Source: Massospora cicadina
Taxonomy: Eukaryota; Entomophthoromycota; Entomophthoromycetes; Entomophthorales; Entomophthoraceae
Direction: 5' to 3'
Assembly: GCA_022478985.1 (NCBI GenBank)
Contig: JAKSZP010010642.1
Location: 62,001 to 126,000 of the forward strand
DNA length: 64,000 nucleotides
Position numbers and translations under genes: made by a program. Below are positions 33,423-43,572 of this stretch, in pieces (positions within the stretch are counted from its first letter, which is position 1; each line of letters opens with the position of its first letter). The notes under the pieces were generated by a model. It worked only from the letters and a program-made list of their open reading frames with translations. It ran no database searches and was not told the origin of the DNA.

Positions 33423-34564
33423 TGTAAAATTTATAGTTTTTGGTTATTATTAGGAAAATAACCCCTATAAACTTATTACTGCACAGGTTTAGTTCTTGTG
33501 CAATCCATCCTGCATTGTATACTATTTGTATTATCAATTGATAATAGTATGATGACTATTATCTGTAGTTGAGTGGAATTCTTAGATGTCAGCCCAACTC
33601 TCAGCCAGTATTCCCACTCAAAATACTTAGAATATATTGATGTAGGGATTCATTCCCTTGTTCTGTCCAACCCAATCTTCTCTGAGATTCCCTAGTGACA
33701 GTTTTTTGGTCTAACACACAGTCAGCAGCAATCCCCAATTTGTTTCTCATTCTTCTCTACATCCTCAATCAGATCTTTACTTTTTTCCTTAAAAGAGTCT
33801 TCTAATTATCGCACACAGCAATATTATCCTTGGGAAGAATAGAACAATCGAAAGCTGATAAAGTTTACTCCTAAACTATATACTGGATGGTAAACTATAG
33901 AACTGCTTATCTGTAGTACTATCTAACTGTTTTTTATTAATGAATTTTTAAAGGACTTTATAGTGGAATTTGGCGTCCAACCCTTGGGTGGCACCTCCTC
34001 AATGAAACGGCAGCTGTTGCCATTGAATTACCCAACCTCATCTCATCAGCGATGGTCTTCCCCATCCTGGCTAGGATTCCATCATTGGACATCCTAAAGA
34101 CCTAAATGGAAAGAGTCAAAAACGTGTCCCTAACATTTTCTTGACCCAAGCAAACCAACCTTATTTGACTAGCGACCTGCTTAGGTAAAGGTACTTATTA
34201 CCCATTAAGGCAGGTCACAAACTAACTGATTGATTTGCTAGTTGCAGGCGGCATCACTTGCATTGCAACTTACTACTTATATTCCAATCAGTCAGTGATG
34301 AAACATGACTGATCCTAATCATACTCTGATAGTTAATCACTATCAGATGCCCCTATTTCGTCGGCAACTCTGCCCAACAAGATCCTAAGCATTCTTCTGG
34401 ATTGATCCACAAAGGACACAACCAGGTTATCATCCCAAAATCCCTAAACATAGTTACTCCAAAATTAGGGTCCACCGATTTCTAATTCATCTTTCATTAA
34501 GGAATTATTCCCTAGCGATTTCTGGTAATCTAGCAGGCTGGGAATATGGTCAAAAATCCCAACA
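33423..34564 (-). repeat. LTR subtype 2 (5' LTR of left composite)
   Basis: It matches the LTR at 43554-44699 more closely than its own partner. Shared diagnostic text includes CTGCACAGGTTTAGTTCTTGTGCAATCCATCCTGCATTG, ATTATCAATTGATAATA, ATTCCCACTCAAAATACTTAGAATATATTGATGTAGGGATT and the AGTACTATCTAACTGTTTTT block. A TATAAAG box lies at 33956-33962 on the minus strand. Long matches are given here only as landmarks; none is a coding sequence. Confidence 0.9.
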
Positions 34565-34590
34565 CCTGCCCACCTGTGCAGATAACCCCT
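34565..34590 (-). other. 26-bp fragment of element D integrase, inverted, between two 5' LTRs
   Basis: Reverse-complemented, this spacer starts AGGGG, ends GCAGG and has 16 bases between. AGGGG is also the flank left of 25027, and GCAGG the flank right of 44699. Placed between those flanks it codes KGL.AQV.RY in frame with D's integrase, as in KGLDAQVARY of element C. It is therefore a piece of D that was turned around with the LTRs next to it. Confidence 0.88.
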
Positions 34591-35738
34591 TGTTGGGATT
34601 TTTACCTATATTCCCAACCTGCTAGATTACCTTTAATTGCTAGAGGAAAATTCCCTAAGGTGAAGTGAATTGGAAATCAGCTGGCCAAAGTTTTGGAGTA
34701 ACTACGTTTGGGTTTTTGTGAAATTTCCTGGTCATATCCATTGAGGATCAATCCGGAAGAATACTTAATATCTCATTGGGTGGAGTTGCTGACAAAATAG
34801 AGGCATCTGATAGTGTTTAACTATCAGGTGTACCTATTGGGATTGGTCAGGTTTCATCACTGACTGAATGGGAATGAAATGCAAGTTGCAAGGCGAGTGT
34901 AGCTGCCTGCAACTAGCAAATTTATCAGTTGGTGTGACCTGCTTTAATGGGTAGTAACTACCATTACTATGCAGGTCGCTAGCCAAATATGGTTGGTTCA
35001 CTTGGATCGAGAGTAAAACGTTGAGGACACGTTTTCCATCTTCTTGTTTAAGGTCTCAAAGTTGTCCAACAGCAGAATCCTAGACAGGATGTGGAAGACC
35101 ATCGCTGCCAAGAAAAGGATGGGTGATTCAATGGCAACAGCTGCCATTTCATCGAAGAGGTGTCAACTGAGTGTTAGATGACTGATTCCCCACTATAAAT
35201 TCCCTAGGGTTCACTATAATAAAGACAGATTATAAAGGAGTAATCACGAGAAAGAGTTATATAGTTCTAAGTTATTCATTTGTGATATAGTTTAAAGAGT
35301 AAACTATCATCAGCTTCCTTTGTGCTGTTCTGTCTCAAGGATATTATTGCTGTGTGCAATAATTGGAAGGCTCTTAGAGAAAGAGTAAAGATCTGAGCGG
35401 GGATCTAGAGAATAAGGAGACACAATTGGGGTTAGCTGCCAACTGTGTGTCGGACCAAAGAGACTGTCACTAGGGTATCTCAGTGAAGATTGGGTCATAC
35501 AGAACAAGGGAATGAATCCCTATGAGTATGACATCACAAGGTTTTAATTGGGAATACTGGTAGAGCTTTGGGCCGAAATATAAGAATTTATACTCAACTA
35601 GAGGATAATAGTCATCATACTATTATCAAACAATAATCTATTATACAACGCGATGAAGTGCATGAGGAAACTGAACCTGTTCAGTAAAAAGGTTACTAGG
35701 GTCGTAAACCAATAATAACCCCCAAGTAAATTTTTACC
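34591..35738 (+). repeat. LTR subtype 1 (5' LTR of right composite)
   Basis: It starts TGTTGGGATT and ends TTTTACC (CA eroded to CC). It is close to the LTR at 25027-26180, not to the LTR at 43554-44699 at the other end of the same composite. Confidence 0.9.
35194..35200 (+). promoter_or_regulatory. TATA box of the A/B LTR
   Basis: TATAAAT in cactataaattccc. The same element is found at the equivalent place in the other LTRs (44162-44168 plus; 25565-25571 and 33956-33962 minus). Its conservation and place about half-way along the LTR suggest the core promoter for element RNA. Confidence 0.55.
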
Positions 35739-35740
35739 TT

Positions 35741-35757
35741 TGGTGCTAACTACAGGT
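35741..35757 (+). other. Primer-binding site of right composite
   Basis: TGGTGCTAACTACAGGT, two bases after the LTR end. One or two positions differ from the left composite. Confidence 0.8.
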
Positions 35758-37060
35758 GGTAGTTGAGTTGAAGAATTTATAAGAATGTTTTATAAAGATG
35801 AGCTACGCAAACTATGGACTGAGTTAGCCACTGTAAACCAGAATTCTTTAAACTCGGTGGACCATCAGGAGTTCATAGCTTTGGAAGATAGATCGCTAAG
35901 GTGGAGGAAGGGATAGATAGTTTAGAAAGCTTTGGGAACAAGTTACTTGGGAAAGTAACTTCATTGAAGAAGAAAGAAGGGGACCTCGTTTGAGAGGTCT
36001 TATACCTAAAATTGGAGCAAGAAGCAGATCACTTTTATTTTAGAACTTTTTAGTGTGGATATAGAGAGGATAATCAAACAGGTGGAGGAACTTAAAACTC
36101 ACGAATGTGCTTGTGAGCCCAATATGGCTAGAATGCTGAGAAAGATGTCCTCACACATTATTTAGGAAGTCGAATACCTGAAGGAACATGCCGCCCACTT
36201 TTGCTATTTCAGAAATGACGCCCAAAGTCACTCCTCAAGTTAGCCAAGTGGCTGAACTGAGAGAATTGGCCAGAAATAACTCGGAGGAATTTAAGGCAAC
36301 GCCAAATTTGCCAACATTCCATCAGGATAACGCCCCAGCATTTTTCTGACTTTTCAACATGACCATGTATGGCTATGGGGATCGTCAAAAGGCGTTGATG
36401 TTCATGAATTGCCTATACACCGACTGTCAAAGCTTAGTGTTACCTCAACTAGAGGGGGACAGTGGTCGTATGCTGGGACAAAGGTGACCATCATGAAAGA
36501 GTTTGGGAGTCTGACGCGCATGTCAAAGCACAACAGGAGTTCATGAGAATCCAGTTCCATAAAGACGAGTCTAGCAAGCTCCACAGATTGGTTTTACCAG
36601 GAGTTGCAGATCCTGGTTGGAGAAAAAGTATTGGACAACTTTAATGCCAGAATCGCCTTGCAAGCAGCCCTTTGGCCCTATCGCAATTTGCATTGCATAA
36701 TGTCTTCCATGTTCACAATGGAAATCACTACCTCGCAAATGGTAGATAATTTTAGATTTTGGGAGCGAAGTTTGATGCCCCAAATAGAAGCTTCAAATTT
36801 AATCCAGTAAACAATCCAAATCCCACAAAAAGGGGGATGAAGGAGCTAAAGAGACAAAAAATCAAACCGTTCCAGGAAATAAGCCTGAAGAATTCAGACA
36901 GTTGAACAAGAAGAAAAGGTCTTATACCAATGTGGTGGGAAAAGACATTTCGCCGTGCACTTTAAGAAGCTGAAGGATCAGATCGACGTGGTCCAGGCCA
37001 AAGAGTCAGCAGCCACCAAGGAATCAGGAAAAGGGCCTTCAGCCTAGATGGGGAACAGTC
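35758..37060 (+). pseudogene. Right composite: gag
   Basis: Plus frames correspond to the left gag: VAGVADPGWRKSIGQL-type text at 36600, then ALQAALWPYRNLHCIMSSMFTMEITTSQMVDNFRFW at 36655-36760, and a nucleocapsid piece, YQCGGKRHFAVHFKKLKDQ, at about 36920-36975. In it the last cysteine of a knuckle is lost. The frame ends GKGPSA then TAG at 37048. Upstream of about 36690 it differs clearly from the left copy, which fits an origin in A rather than B. Confidence 0.7.
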
Positions 37061-38593
37061 TAGAGCTGCGGAGAAGCCTGTTCTTCCTGACATCATGACT
37101 GAGGAAATTCATAACAGTGATCTGTTTGTGGATGATGAGCAGGATCAGCTGTATCAAGTGGTCAATTTGGATGTAAATGCCATGACCAGAGTAGAGCGAA
37201 GAGAATCGACCCCTGAGAAATTAAGGGAAGTTGCCCGGCCATATGCTTGACAACTGGCAGACAAGATTCAAACCACCGAGAATCCTGAAGAATTATATGA
37301 AGTCCGTTTAGATGAGGGAAATTTGTCGATCCCCCTCAGCGTGATAAAGGAATCATTTCCTGATTTATTGGTGTAAATTATTCACACCCTAGATTCAGCT
37401 TCTAAAGCCCTTATTCACTCAGTAAACACTATACTGCAATACTCCAAGTGTACATATATAGATATACAAGTGAATTGAGTATGGGTGAGGGCAATTGTCA
37501 ACAGTGGAGCACCCATCAATATAGTCTCAACCAAGCTGGTAAAGAGGATGAAGATCTCGCTGGACTTGGAACATAAGAAAGAATACAGGACAGATGGAAT
37601 GAACACCACCATCTCCTGTGGAGCATATAGCGCATTGCCCATATGATTTGGGCCGTTGGTGGTATCTGCGCTAGCAATAGTTTTGGCCAACCAAAACTAT
37701 GACATTCTGATTGGACCATAGTTTCTACAAAAATACGGAGTTATATGTAACTTTGAGGATGATACATTGACCATATTGGGTCAGACGTTATCATTGTTAT
37801 ATCAGAAGGATGGTGATGCTCCACTAAATTGGAGAAACAACTTTATCAATCTAATATACAATGATGGAATTGTCCTGATTAGGTACCAATTATTTGGTAG
37901 AAAGTGATGTGAAATGCCAGCGGAAATCCTAGAGAACCGGGGAATTCCACTGAGGATCAAGAATGAGATGACCATAACACCAGGATTGCAGATGATAGTT
38001 GACATGGAATTGACATTGGAGATACCTGAGCTGTTGTATGGGCAGGTCAGAAGCCCCTGGAAGAAGTCCAGAGTGTAGCCATGGGTGGCTCCTGGGATAA
38101 TAATGCTGGGCCATGGAGAAATTTGAGTTCTCCTGGAGAATTTGACATGAGAAACTGATGAAGATCAGGAAGAATCAGAACAACAAGTTTGTTCATCTAA
38201 TCCCAATGGCCAAATTGAGGAGATTCCATGATTTTGGTAATCTTGATGAGATGGGATTACCGGCTGGGGTAAAAAAGAGTATCAACCTATTGGTTGATTG
38301 AGAGCAACTCTCTGATGTGACAGAAAGCCAGCATGAGGAGGTGCTCAAATTGTTCAAAAAGAATTGGGAAGTATTTATTCAGGACGACCACAATTTGGGA
38401 CGTGCACGAGATGTGATCCATAAGATTGACACCAGGAAAATTTGCCAATCAGGATGAGGCCAATCCAATGATTAAAAGCTGCCAAAGCAGTAGTTGATGA
38501 TAAAATCAGCAAACTAGTGAATCATGGGCTTCTAGTTTCATCGTCAAGTCCCTGGGTGAGTCTAATTCTGATTGTGAAAAAAAAGGATGGCTC
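37061..38593 (+). pseudogene. Right composite: protease and linker to RT
   Basis: The frame reads MTEEIHNSDLFVDDEQDQLY, MTRVERRESTPEKLREVARPYA, then VRAIVNSGAPINIVSTKLVKRMK (about 37480-37550), a protease site with the catalytic aspartate changed to asparagine. EMPAEILENRGIPLRIKNEMTITPG follows at 37915. KAAKAVVDDKISKLVNHGLL and VKKKDGS (to 38593) open the RT, where a K copy cuts in. This tract is about 97 percent identical to the left composite. Confidence 0.8.
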
Positions 38594-39129
38594 TGGGGCA
38601 AAAAAACCCCTTTTCAAGGGTATTCTATCTCCTATTATTTTTCATTTTTGAGGAAGATGCAAAGTATGAAATTGAGGAGCTTGATTTCGGTGCAAGCCAT
38701 GCTTGCATCATTGCAGCAAAAACTTCTATTTATGACCCTAACTATCCCAAAACCCGCTGGCGCATCAAGTCATTTACTTATGTTCTGGGTCTCATCATTT
38801 TTGCTGTGCATCAACTTGCTCAATATGTTAAGGCGATGGACACCGCTGGCCTCATTAACAAAGAAAACCCCGACTATACCTCCTTATGCCCCATGTCGCT
38901 GATGCTTCCACCCCAATGCTGTCCTCCATGGTCTGCAAGATAAAGCGGGCGCTGGACAAAGGTTTCCCCAAAGCCTCCTCGCCATCTGATATGGCTTCCT
39001 ATGCTGATAACCTAGAGGCTATATTAGGAATTTTTAAATTTATGATAATCCCTTTGTTTGGCCCATTTGTGAACAAAGATGCGTGGCAGCTCCCTCTTTT
39101 GTGTTGGGAACCACTAGTACTAAAAAAAG
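38594..39129 (+). mobile_element. 5'-truncated copy of retroposon K in RT
   Basis: The insert is flanked by AAAAAGGATGGCTC (38580-38593) and AAAAAGTATGGCTC (39130-39143), a 14-bp duplication with one change. It contains only the 3' third of K: the frame DAKYEIEELDFGASHACI... matches the end of the K1 ORF, and the 3' end CACTAGTACTAAAAAAAG matches K1. The left composite has the uninterrupted site (30565-30578). Lack of the 5' two thirds is typical of incomplete target-primed reverse transcription. Confidence 0.85.
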
Positions 39130-39143
39130 AAAAAGTATGGCTC

Positions 39144-39850
39144 CAATAAGGTGGTGATTGACTACTGAAAGCTCAATAAGATTATGAAAAAGGATTTATA
39201 ACCCCTACTAAGAATTGACAATGTGCTAAATTGATTTGGAGAAGCGAAGTATTTCTCAATGTGGATCTGACCTTGGGATATTGGCAAATTGATTTGCTAA
39301 AAGAAGACCAAATAAAATGTGCCATTATAACCATGCAGTGGCTATATCAACTGACGAGGATGCCCCAGGGTCTATGCAATGCACCTGTAACGTTCCAAAG
39401 GCCATGGATGCTACTGAGCAACTTGAAGTTGTCGTGCATCCTGGTATAATTGTATGATATAAATATGTTCAGTAGGACGTTTACTGACCATTCACACCAC
39501 TTGGAAGAAGTATTCAAGTGACTATCCATGGATAACCTGAAGATTAAGCCAAGAAAGTGTCACTTCTTCAAGAAAAGAGTTGGAATATTTGGGATTAGTG
39601 ATCAGCCCTAGTGGATTGCAGCTGCAATCCCAGAAGATAGAAGCCATAGAATGGATAGTTGTGCCAAAGAGTGTCTGAGACATCCAAGTGGTCCTTGGGA
39701 TGGTCGGATACTACAGAAGATTTAGTTGGGACTTCACCTGAATAGCCAAGCCCTTATTCCATCTGTTGAAAGATCTGAAAAATTATTCATATGGAATGAA
39801 GAAGCACAGGAATCCTTTGATGAGTTACACCGATACTAAATAGATTTTCA
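39144..39850 (+). pseudogene. Right composite: reverse transcriptase
   Basis: After the K insertion the RT continues with VVIDY, LNKIMKKDL, LRIDNVL, then DLTLGYWQIDLLKEDQIKCAIIT, LYQLTRMPQGLCNAPVTFQ (39270-39400) and LYDINMFS. The catalytic YLDD is LYD as in the left copy. MVGYYRRF-like text at 39700-39725 is the thumb. Divergence from the left copy is high in this part, in contrast to the protease. Confidence 0.8.
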
Positions 39851-40340
39851 ATTTTGAAATATCCAAATTTCAATCAAAACTTTATTATACAAACTGATGC
39901 TTCATTAATGGCGATCGGTGCCATACTAAGCCAAGTAGATGAAGTTGGAGATGAACATCCAGTGGCATATGTGAGCTGGACAATCTCAGCCACTGAGAGG
40001 AATACACCATAACTGAGCATTAATGCCTTGCAGTCATTTAAGCCTGTAAGCAGTTTTGGGTGTACATATACATAATGCACTTCAAGTGGTGACAGACCAT
40101 TCCTCTTTTCATTGGCTCCACAATTTGAGAGAACCAGAAGGACAACTGGCCCGATGGGCACTTAAGCTACAGGCTTACAATTACGAAATTATCCACCAAG
40201 TTGGGGCTTCTCATCAGAATGTGGATGGCTTATTGCGGTTACTAATGGTCCAGATGGTATACCCACAGGTGGATGAGCTATTACAGAGAATGGTTGACGG
40301 AGAAATCAGGAATGAGCCCCAAGAAATCCAAGGTGCGCTT
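39851..40340 (+). pseudogene. Right composite: RNase H
   Basis: FIIQTDASLMAIGAILSQVDEVGDEHPVAYVSW appears at 39880-39980, with the TDAS aspartate kept. The open piece 40056-40343 follows, with VVTDHSSFHWLHNLREPEGQL, ARWALKLQAYNYEIIHQVGAS and HQNVDGLLRLL, where the usual ADALSR has become VDGLLR. The catalytic glutamate block lies in broken text at 40010. Confidence 0.8.
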
Positions 40341-41470
40341 TGAAAAGTGATAGAAAACACTGAAACTATGGATGGATCAGTGTTTAAAATGATTAATGGG
40401 AAGCATTTATTATTCCTGAAGCCATTTTAAAGAGCAGCTATTGTTAAAGATGCTCATAAGGTTGTTAAGCATGGAGGCCTGATAAAAACAACTGATCATA
40501 ATCACTAATACTACTACTGGGAGTCAATAAACTATGATGTCGCCAACTATCTAGCTTGTTGCATGAAGTGCCAGCTGCACAAACCACATAAGAATACAAC
40601 TGGATACCAACTGGTCCGCCCTGGATTTTCTTGGAATACAGTGTCCATTGAAATGATGGGACCGCTGACAATGAGCACAGGGGGAGTCAAGTACATTATA
40701 GTTGCCATCAACAATCTGACAAGATGGGTCAAGACAAAGGCCCTAGCGAAAGTAGACTCTACCAGCACTGCGAATTTCATCCTTGATCAAGTAGTATATC
40801 AATACAGATGCCCACAGGCACTGCTTAGCGATATTGGGACCAACTTCACATCTCATATGATCCCACAACTGAATGAAATAATAGGAATCAGAGGAGTCGT
40901 GTCTGTACCCTACCTGCCAGAGATGAACGGACTGGTAGAACAAGTGAATGGAACGCTGGCCATGATGCTGAAAAAGCTAGTTGTAGGAAGAACTTCCGCA
41001 TGGGGAACATACCTGAGTTTGGTCACATCTGCCTACAATATCAGTCATCATATGGCAACGGGAAAAATTCTGTTTGAGTTGCTATATGGGAGGAAGGCCA
41101 CGTTGCCGCCAATTTTATATTTGGTGGTGGAACCAACATTGAGGATGAGTGCTGAACAGTACTTGAGCTGATTGACAAATATCCTGATCTAGATGCAATT
41201 GCAAGCATTTGATACTACATTGAAGAAAAGAATATGAGCTAAATTGACGGACAATAAGAACTGACCGGCCTTAGCAGAATATTGAATAGGTAAAAGAGTT
41301 GCATATTTCAATACTCATGGTTTTGGAAGAAGAAAAAAACTAGATGTGTTGTGGTCAGTTTCGTTTGAGATTATTGCTGAGATGGTGGCTGACGCCTACA
41401 CCATCAAGAATCTCTTGGGTAGAAGAGTTGTAAATTGAGTCCATGCTAAGTATTTGTAGTGATGGATCAA
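40341..41470 (+). pseudogene. Right composite: integrase
   Basis: The best open stretch, 40563-41171 (202 codons), has the zinc domain end CMKCQLHKP, the core FSWNTVSIEMMGPLTMSTGG, LLSDIGTNFTSHMIPQLNE and EMNGLVEQVNGTLAMML. The DDE triad is read as E (SIE instead of SID), D (SDIG) and E (LVEQVNG), so the first catalytic residue is changed. Further text to 41460 (TIKNLLGRRVVN) is the C-terminal tail. There is no chromodomain. The DDE residues show it belonged to an active lineage, but in this copy it is dead. Confidence 0.85.
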
Positions 41471-41959
41471 TGAAAAAATAAAAAAGTTCCTGAAGTACTG
41501 ATGAATTATTAAATTGTTCATGTCATGATGATTAGGTCAAGTCCAAAAAAGGATTTCTGAACCAATCTATATGGTTAAGTCCGAAAAAAGGACCTCTGAA
41601 ATATAGAAAACTGGTAGGTTTAAGTACCTAGGACCCATTTTGGGGGGAAAAATAAAGAAAGATGGACCGCTGAACTAAAACAAGGTCATGTTCCATGAAA
41701 AAAAAGAAGAAGAAAATTAAAAGATTTATAAAAGATATCTGGGGAAAAATAATAAACCACATAGAAAAAACCAATATATTTTTATAATTTTTATTTTTAT
41801 TGATTATCCTCAATATGGGAATGATTCCACCTATGTCGCCTCTTGGGAGAGGGAGGATGTATTGCAGTAGGAGTATATAGCCCATAAAAATTTATGTGAG
41901 ATTGGATACTAGCGAGGGCTAGACCTACATGAAACCAAGTTCTTTGAGAGGATGCAGAT
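41471..41959. other. Non-coding AT-rich spacer between pol and antisense region
   Basis: Two tandem-like lines near 41525-41600 repeat gtccgaaaaaaggac with small changes. No gene is seen. The minus frame 41885-41628 is mainly hydrophobic low-complexity text and is probably chance. Confidence 0.45.
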
Positions 41960-43572
41960 CCCTGCAAGGAAGTGACTAGGGGAAGGTAAATTGAAATTTC
42001 AGAAGAAGCCAATCGTTAAACCCCAGAGCAGGGAAGGAAGCAACAGTATATAAAGAGGCAGTCAGTGAATAACCTCAATTAATCCTGATATGGTACCAGA
42101 GCTGGAATATCAGTCTTGAGCATCTGATGACGGGCTTTGTGTGAACACTGGACATATGGGCTGGCATTGAACAAGGGATACTGGATGGGGTTGCCAAATC
42201 ATGCCCCCTACTAAAGCCATCAGCAGAAGATACCAATGGGAAGCGCCAGAGATGAGATAGTCATGTAGGGAGCGAATGGCATACTTCAAGTGATGACTAT
42301 GGGCTTCTCAGAAGCTGAAGCAGAAGGAAAGGTGAAACCTGGGAGAGGCTGGAAGCTTTGTGGACAAACTTTGAAGAGCTTGGCTAGCAAAGCGAAGAGC
42401 ATAAGTGGTCATATCCTGATCTAGGGTGTTCTCAAGATTGGAGGGATTCAGCACTAGGGATAAAGCCTTGGTGACTTGGGCCCATAGTTTGGCATAGGGG
42501 AGCTTAAAAATGAATACTGTTACCAATGGTGAGCTCAGTAGTCAAGATATCGGGTTTGTAGTATTGTCTAAGTCAGATGAGGAACGCAGGAAGCAAGTCT
42601 GACCTGGCAAGGAAATAGTGATCAAGAGCGAAAGTCATAATCTTAGGAGTATCCACAATGATGTTCAGCACATCCACAAAAGGAGCTGAATCTAGGAGAG
42701 TTTTGAAACTCAACTCTGGAATTGATGAAAGAGGAAGAATTGGCCAAAGAGTAGTTCAAAATGATTGCAATCCTGGTTTCAGAGGTATTGTTACTTTTCC
42801 GTTAAGTCAATAAAAGGACTAGCCACTGGTTCCAGACTAGGTGTATGAGTCCTGGAAGGACCATAGAAGAGGTTCCGTTGTGCATCCTGACTCATTTACT
42901 GGAAGATCCGAAGATCTTGATCAGACAAACTATTTAGTAGCTGTTGATACCAAAACTTGGAATTTAACATATGAGCTGGACGAGAGGGGGGATGTCAGAC
43001 TTATATGGAAGCTGACATTATGCACTCTACAATCCATTAAGCTCCAATTTCAGAGAAATTAATTTTAAAATTAATGGGATAAGCTCTCCAAAGAAGAATT
43101 AAGAATGACATGAGCCAAGAGGTTATGAGAGAAAAATAACAAGGGAGAACATAAATAAGCATTCTTAATTAGGCCATGAAACAAACATTGATGGAAAAAG
43201 TCTCCTATCTAGGATGATGAGAAATACAGGAAATTGAGGACGCCAGACCAAGAATTTTGAATATGACAGTGGGTCATATGCCCTGACAGGGGGAATACTG
43301 GATCCTAGGACTAATATTGTCATGAGTAAATCAATCAGCCTGGCACAACAGTAGATCGTGGGGACCACACTCTGAGTAGATGGTAGCGAGGAGAAAGAGG
43401 AAGAGAGCCACATACCAAAGGTCATCCCAAGCAACGTTGAGTATTGACAATCATACTCCGCTTGGGCCAATGAAGTATTTGACCAAGTGTCCAAAGTGGT
43501 GTTCTCATGCCCCAGTCCTTTTCTCACTGAAAATCTAGGCATTAGGGTGGATGTGTTGGAATTTTTGCCCAT
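41960..43572 (-). CDS. Open region antisense to pol in right composite, function unknown, broken
   Basis: The longest piece, 43572-43165 (135 codons), starts MGKNSNTSTLMPRFSVRKGLGHE inside the LTR and parallels 26162-26524 of the left composite. A second piece, 42526-42308, reads MVTVFIFKLPYAKLWAQVTKALS, equivalent to FELPYTELKAQVTK-like text on the left. A third, at 42290-42000, has LHDYLISGASHWYLLLMAL and GGMIWQP. Conservation of protein spelling in both copies argues that it was once a real gene carried by the family. No domain is recognised. It could be a captured host gene or an accessory ORF transcribed from an antisense LTR promoter; both are inference. Confidence 0.5.

Larger units (their letters stand above)
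25027..34564 (-). mobile_element. Left composite gypsy element (A 3' half joined to B 5' half)
   Basis: A complete minus-oriented element: 5' LTR 33423-34564, primer-binding site 33403-33419, gag, protease, RT, RNase H, integrase, an antisense open region and a 3' LTR at 25027-26180. Its two LTRs belong to different subtypes. Its flanks also differ (AGGGG on the left, CCTGC on the right), although each flank has its complement beside the neighbouring composite. It therefore is not one original insertion but a recombinant. Confidence 0.85.

Noticed and set aside
34561..34600. Assembly error or filler DNA at the head-to-head LTR junction
   Set aside because: The 26 bases match D's integrase and both target duplications exactly in reverse, which an arbitrary join would not produce. 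Long reads could still test it.
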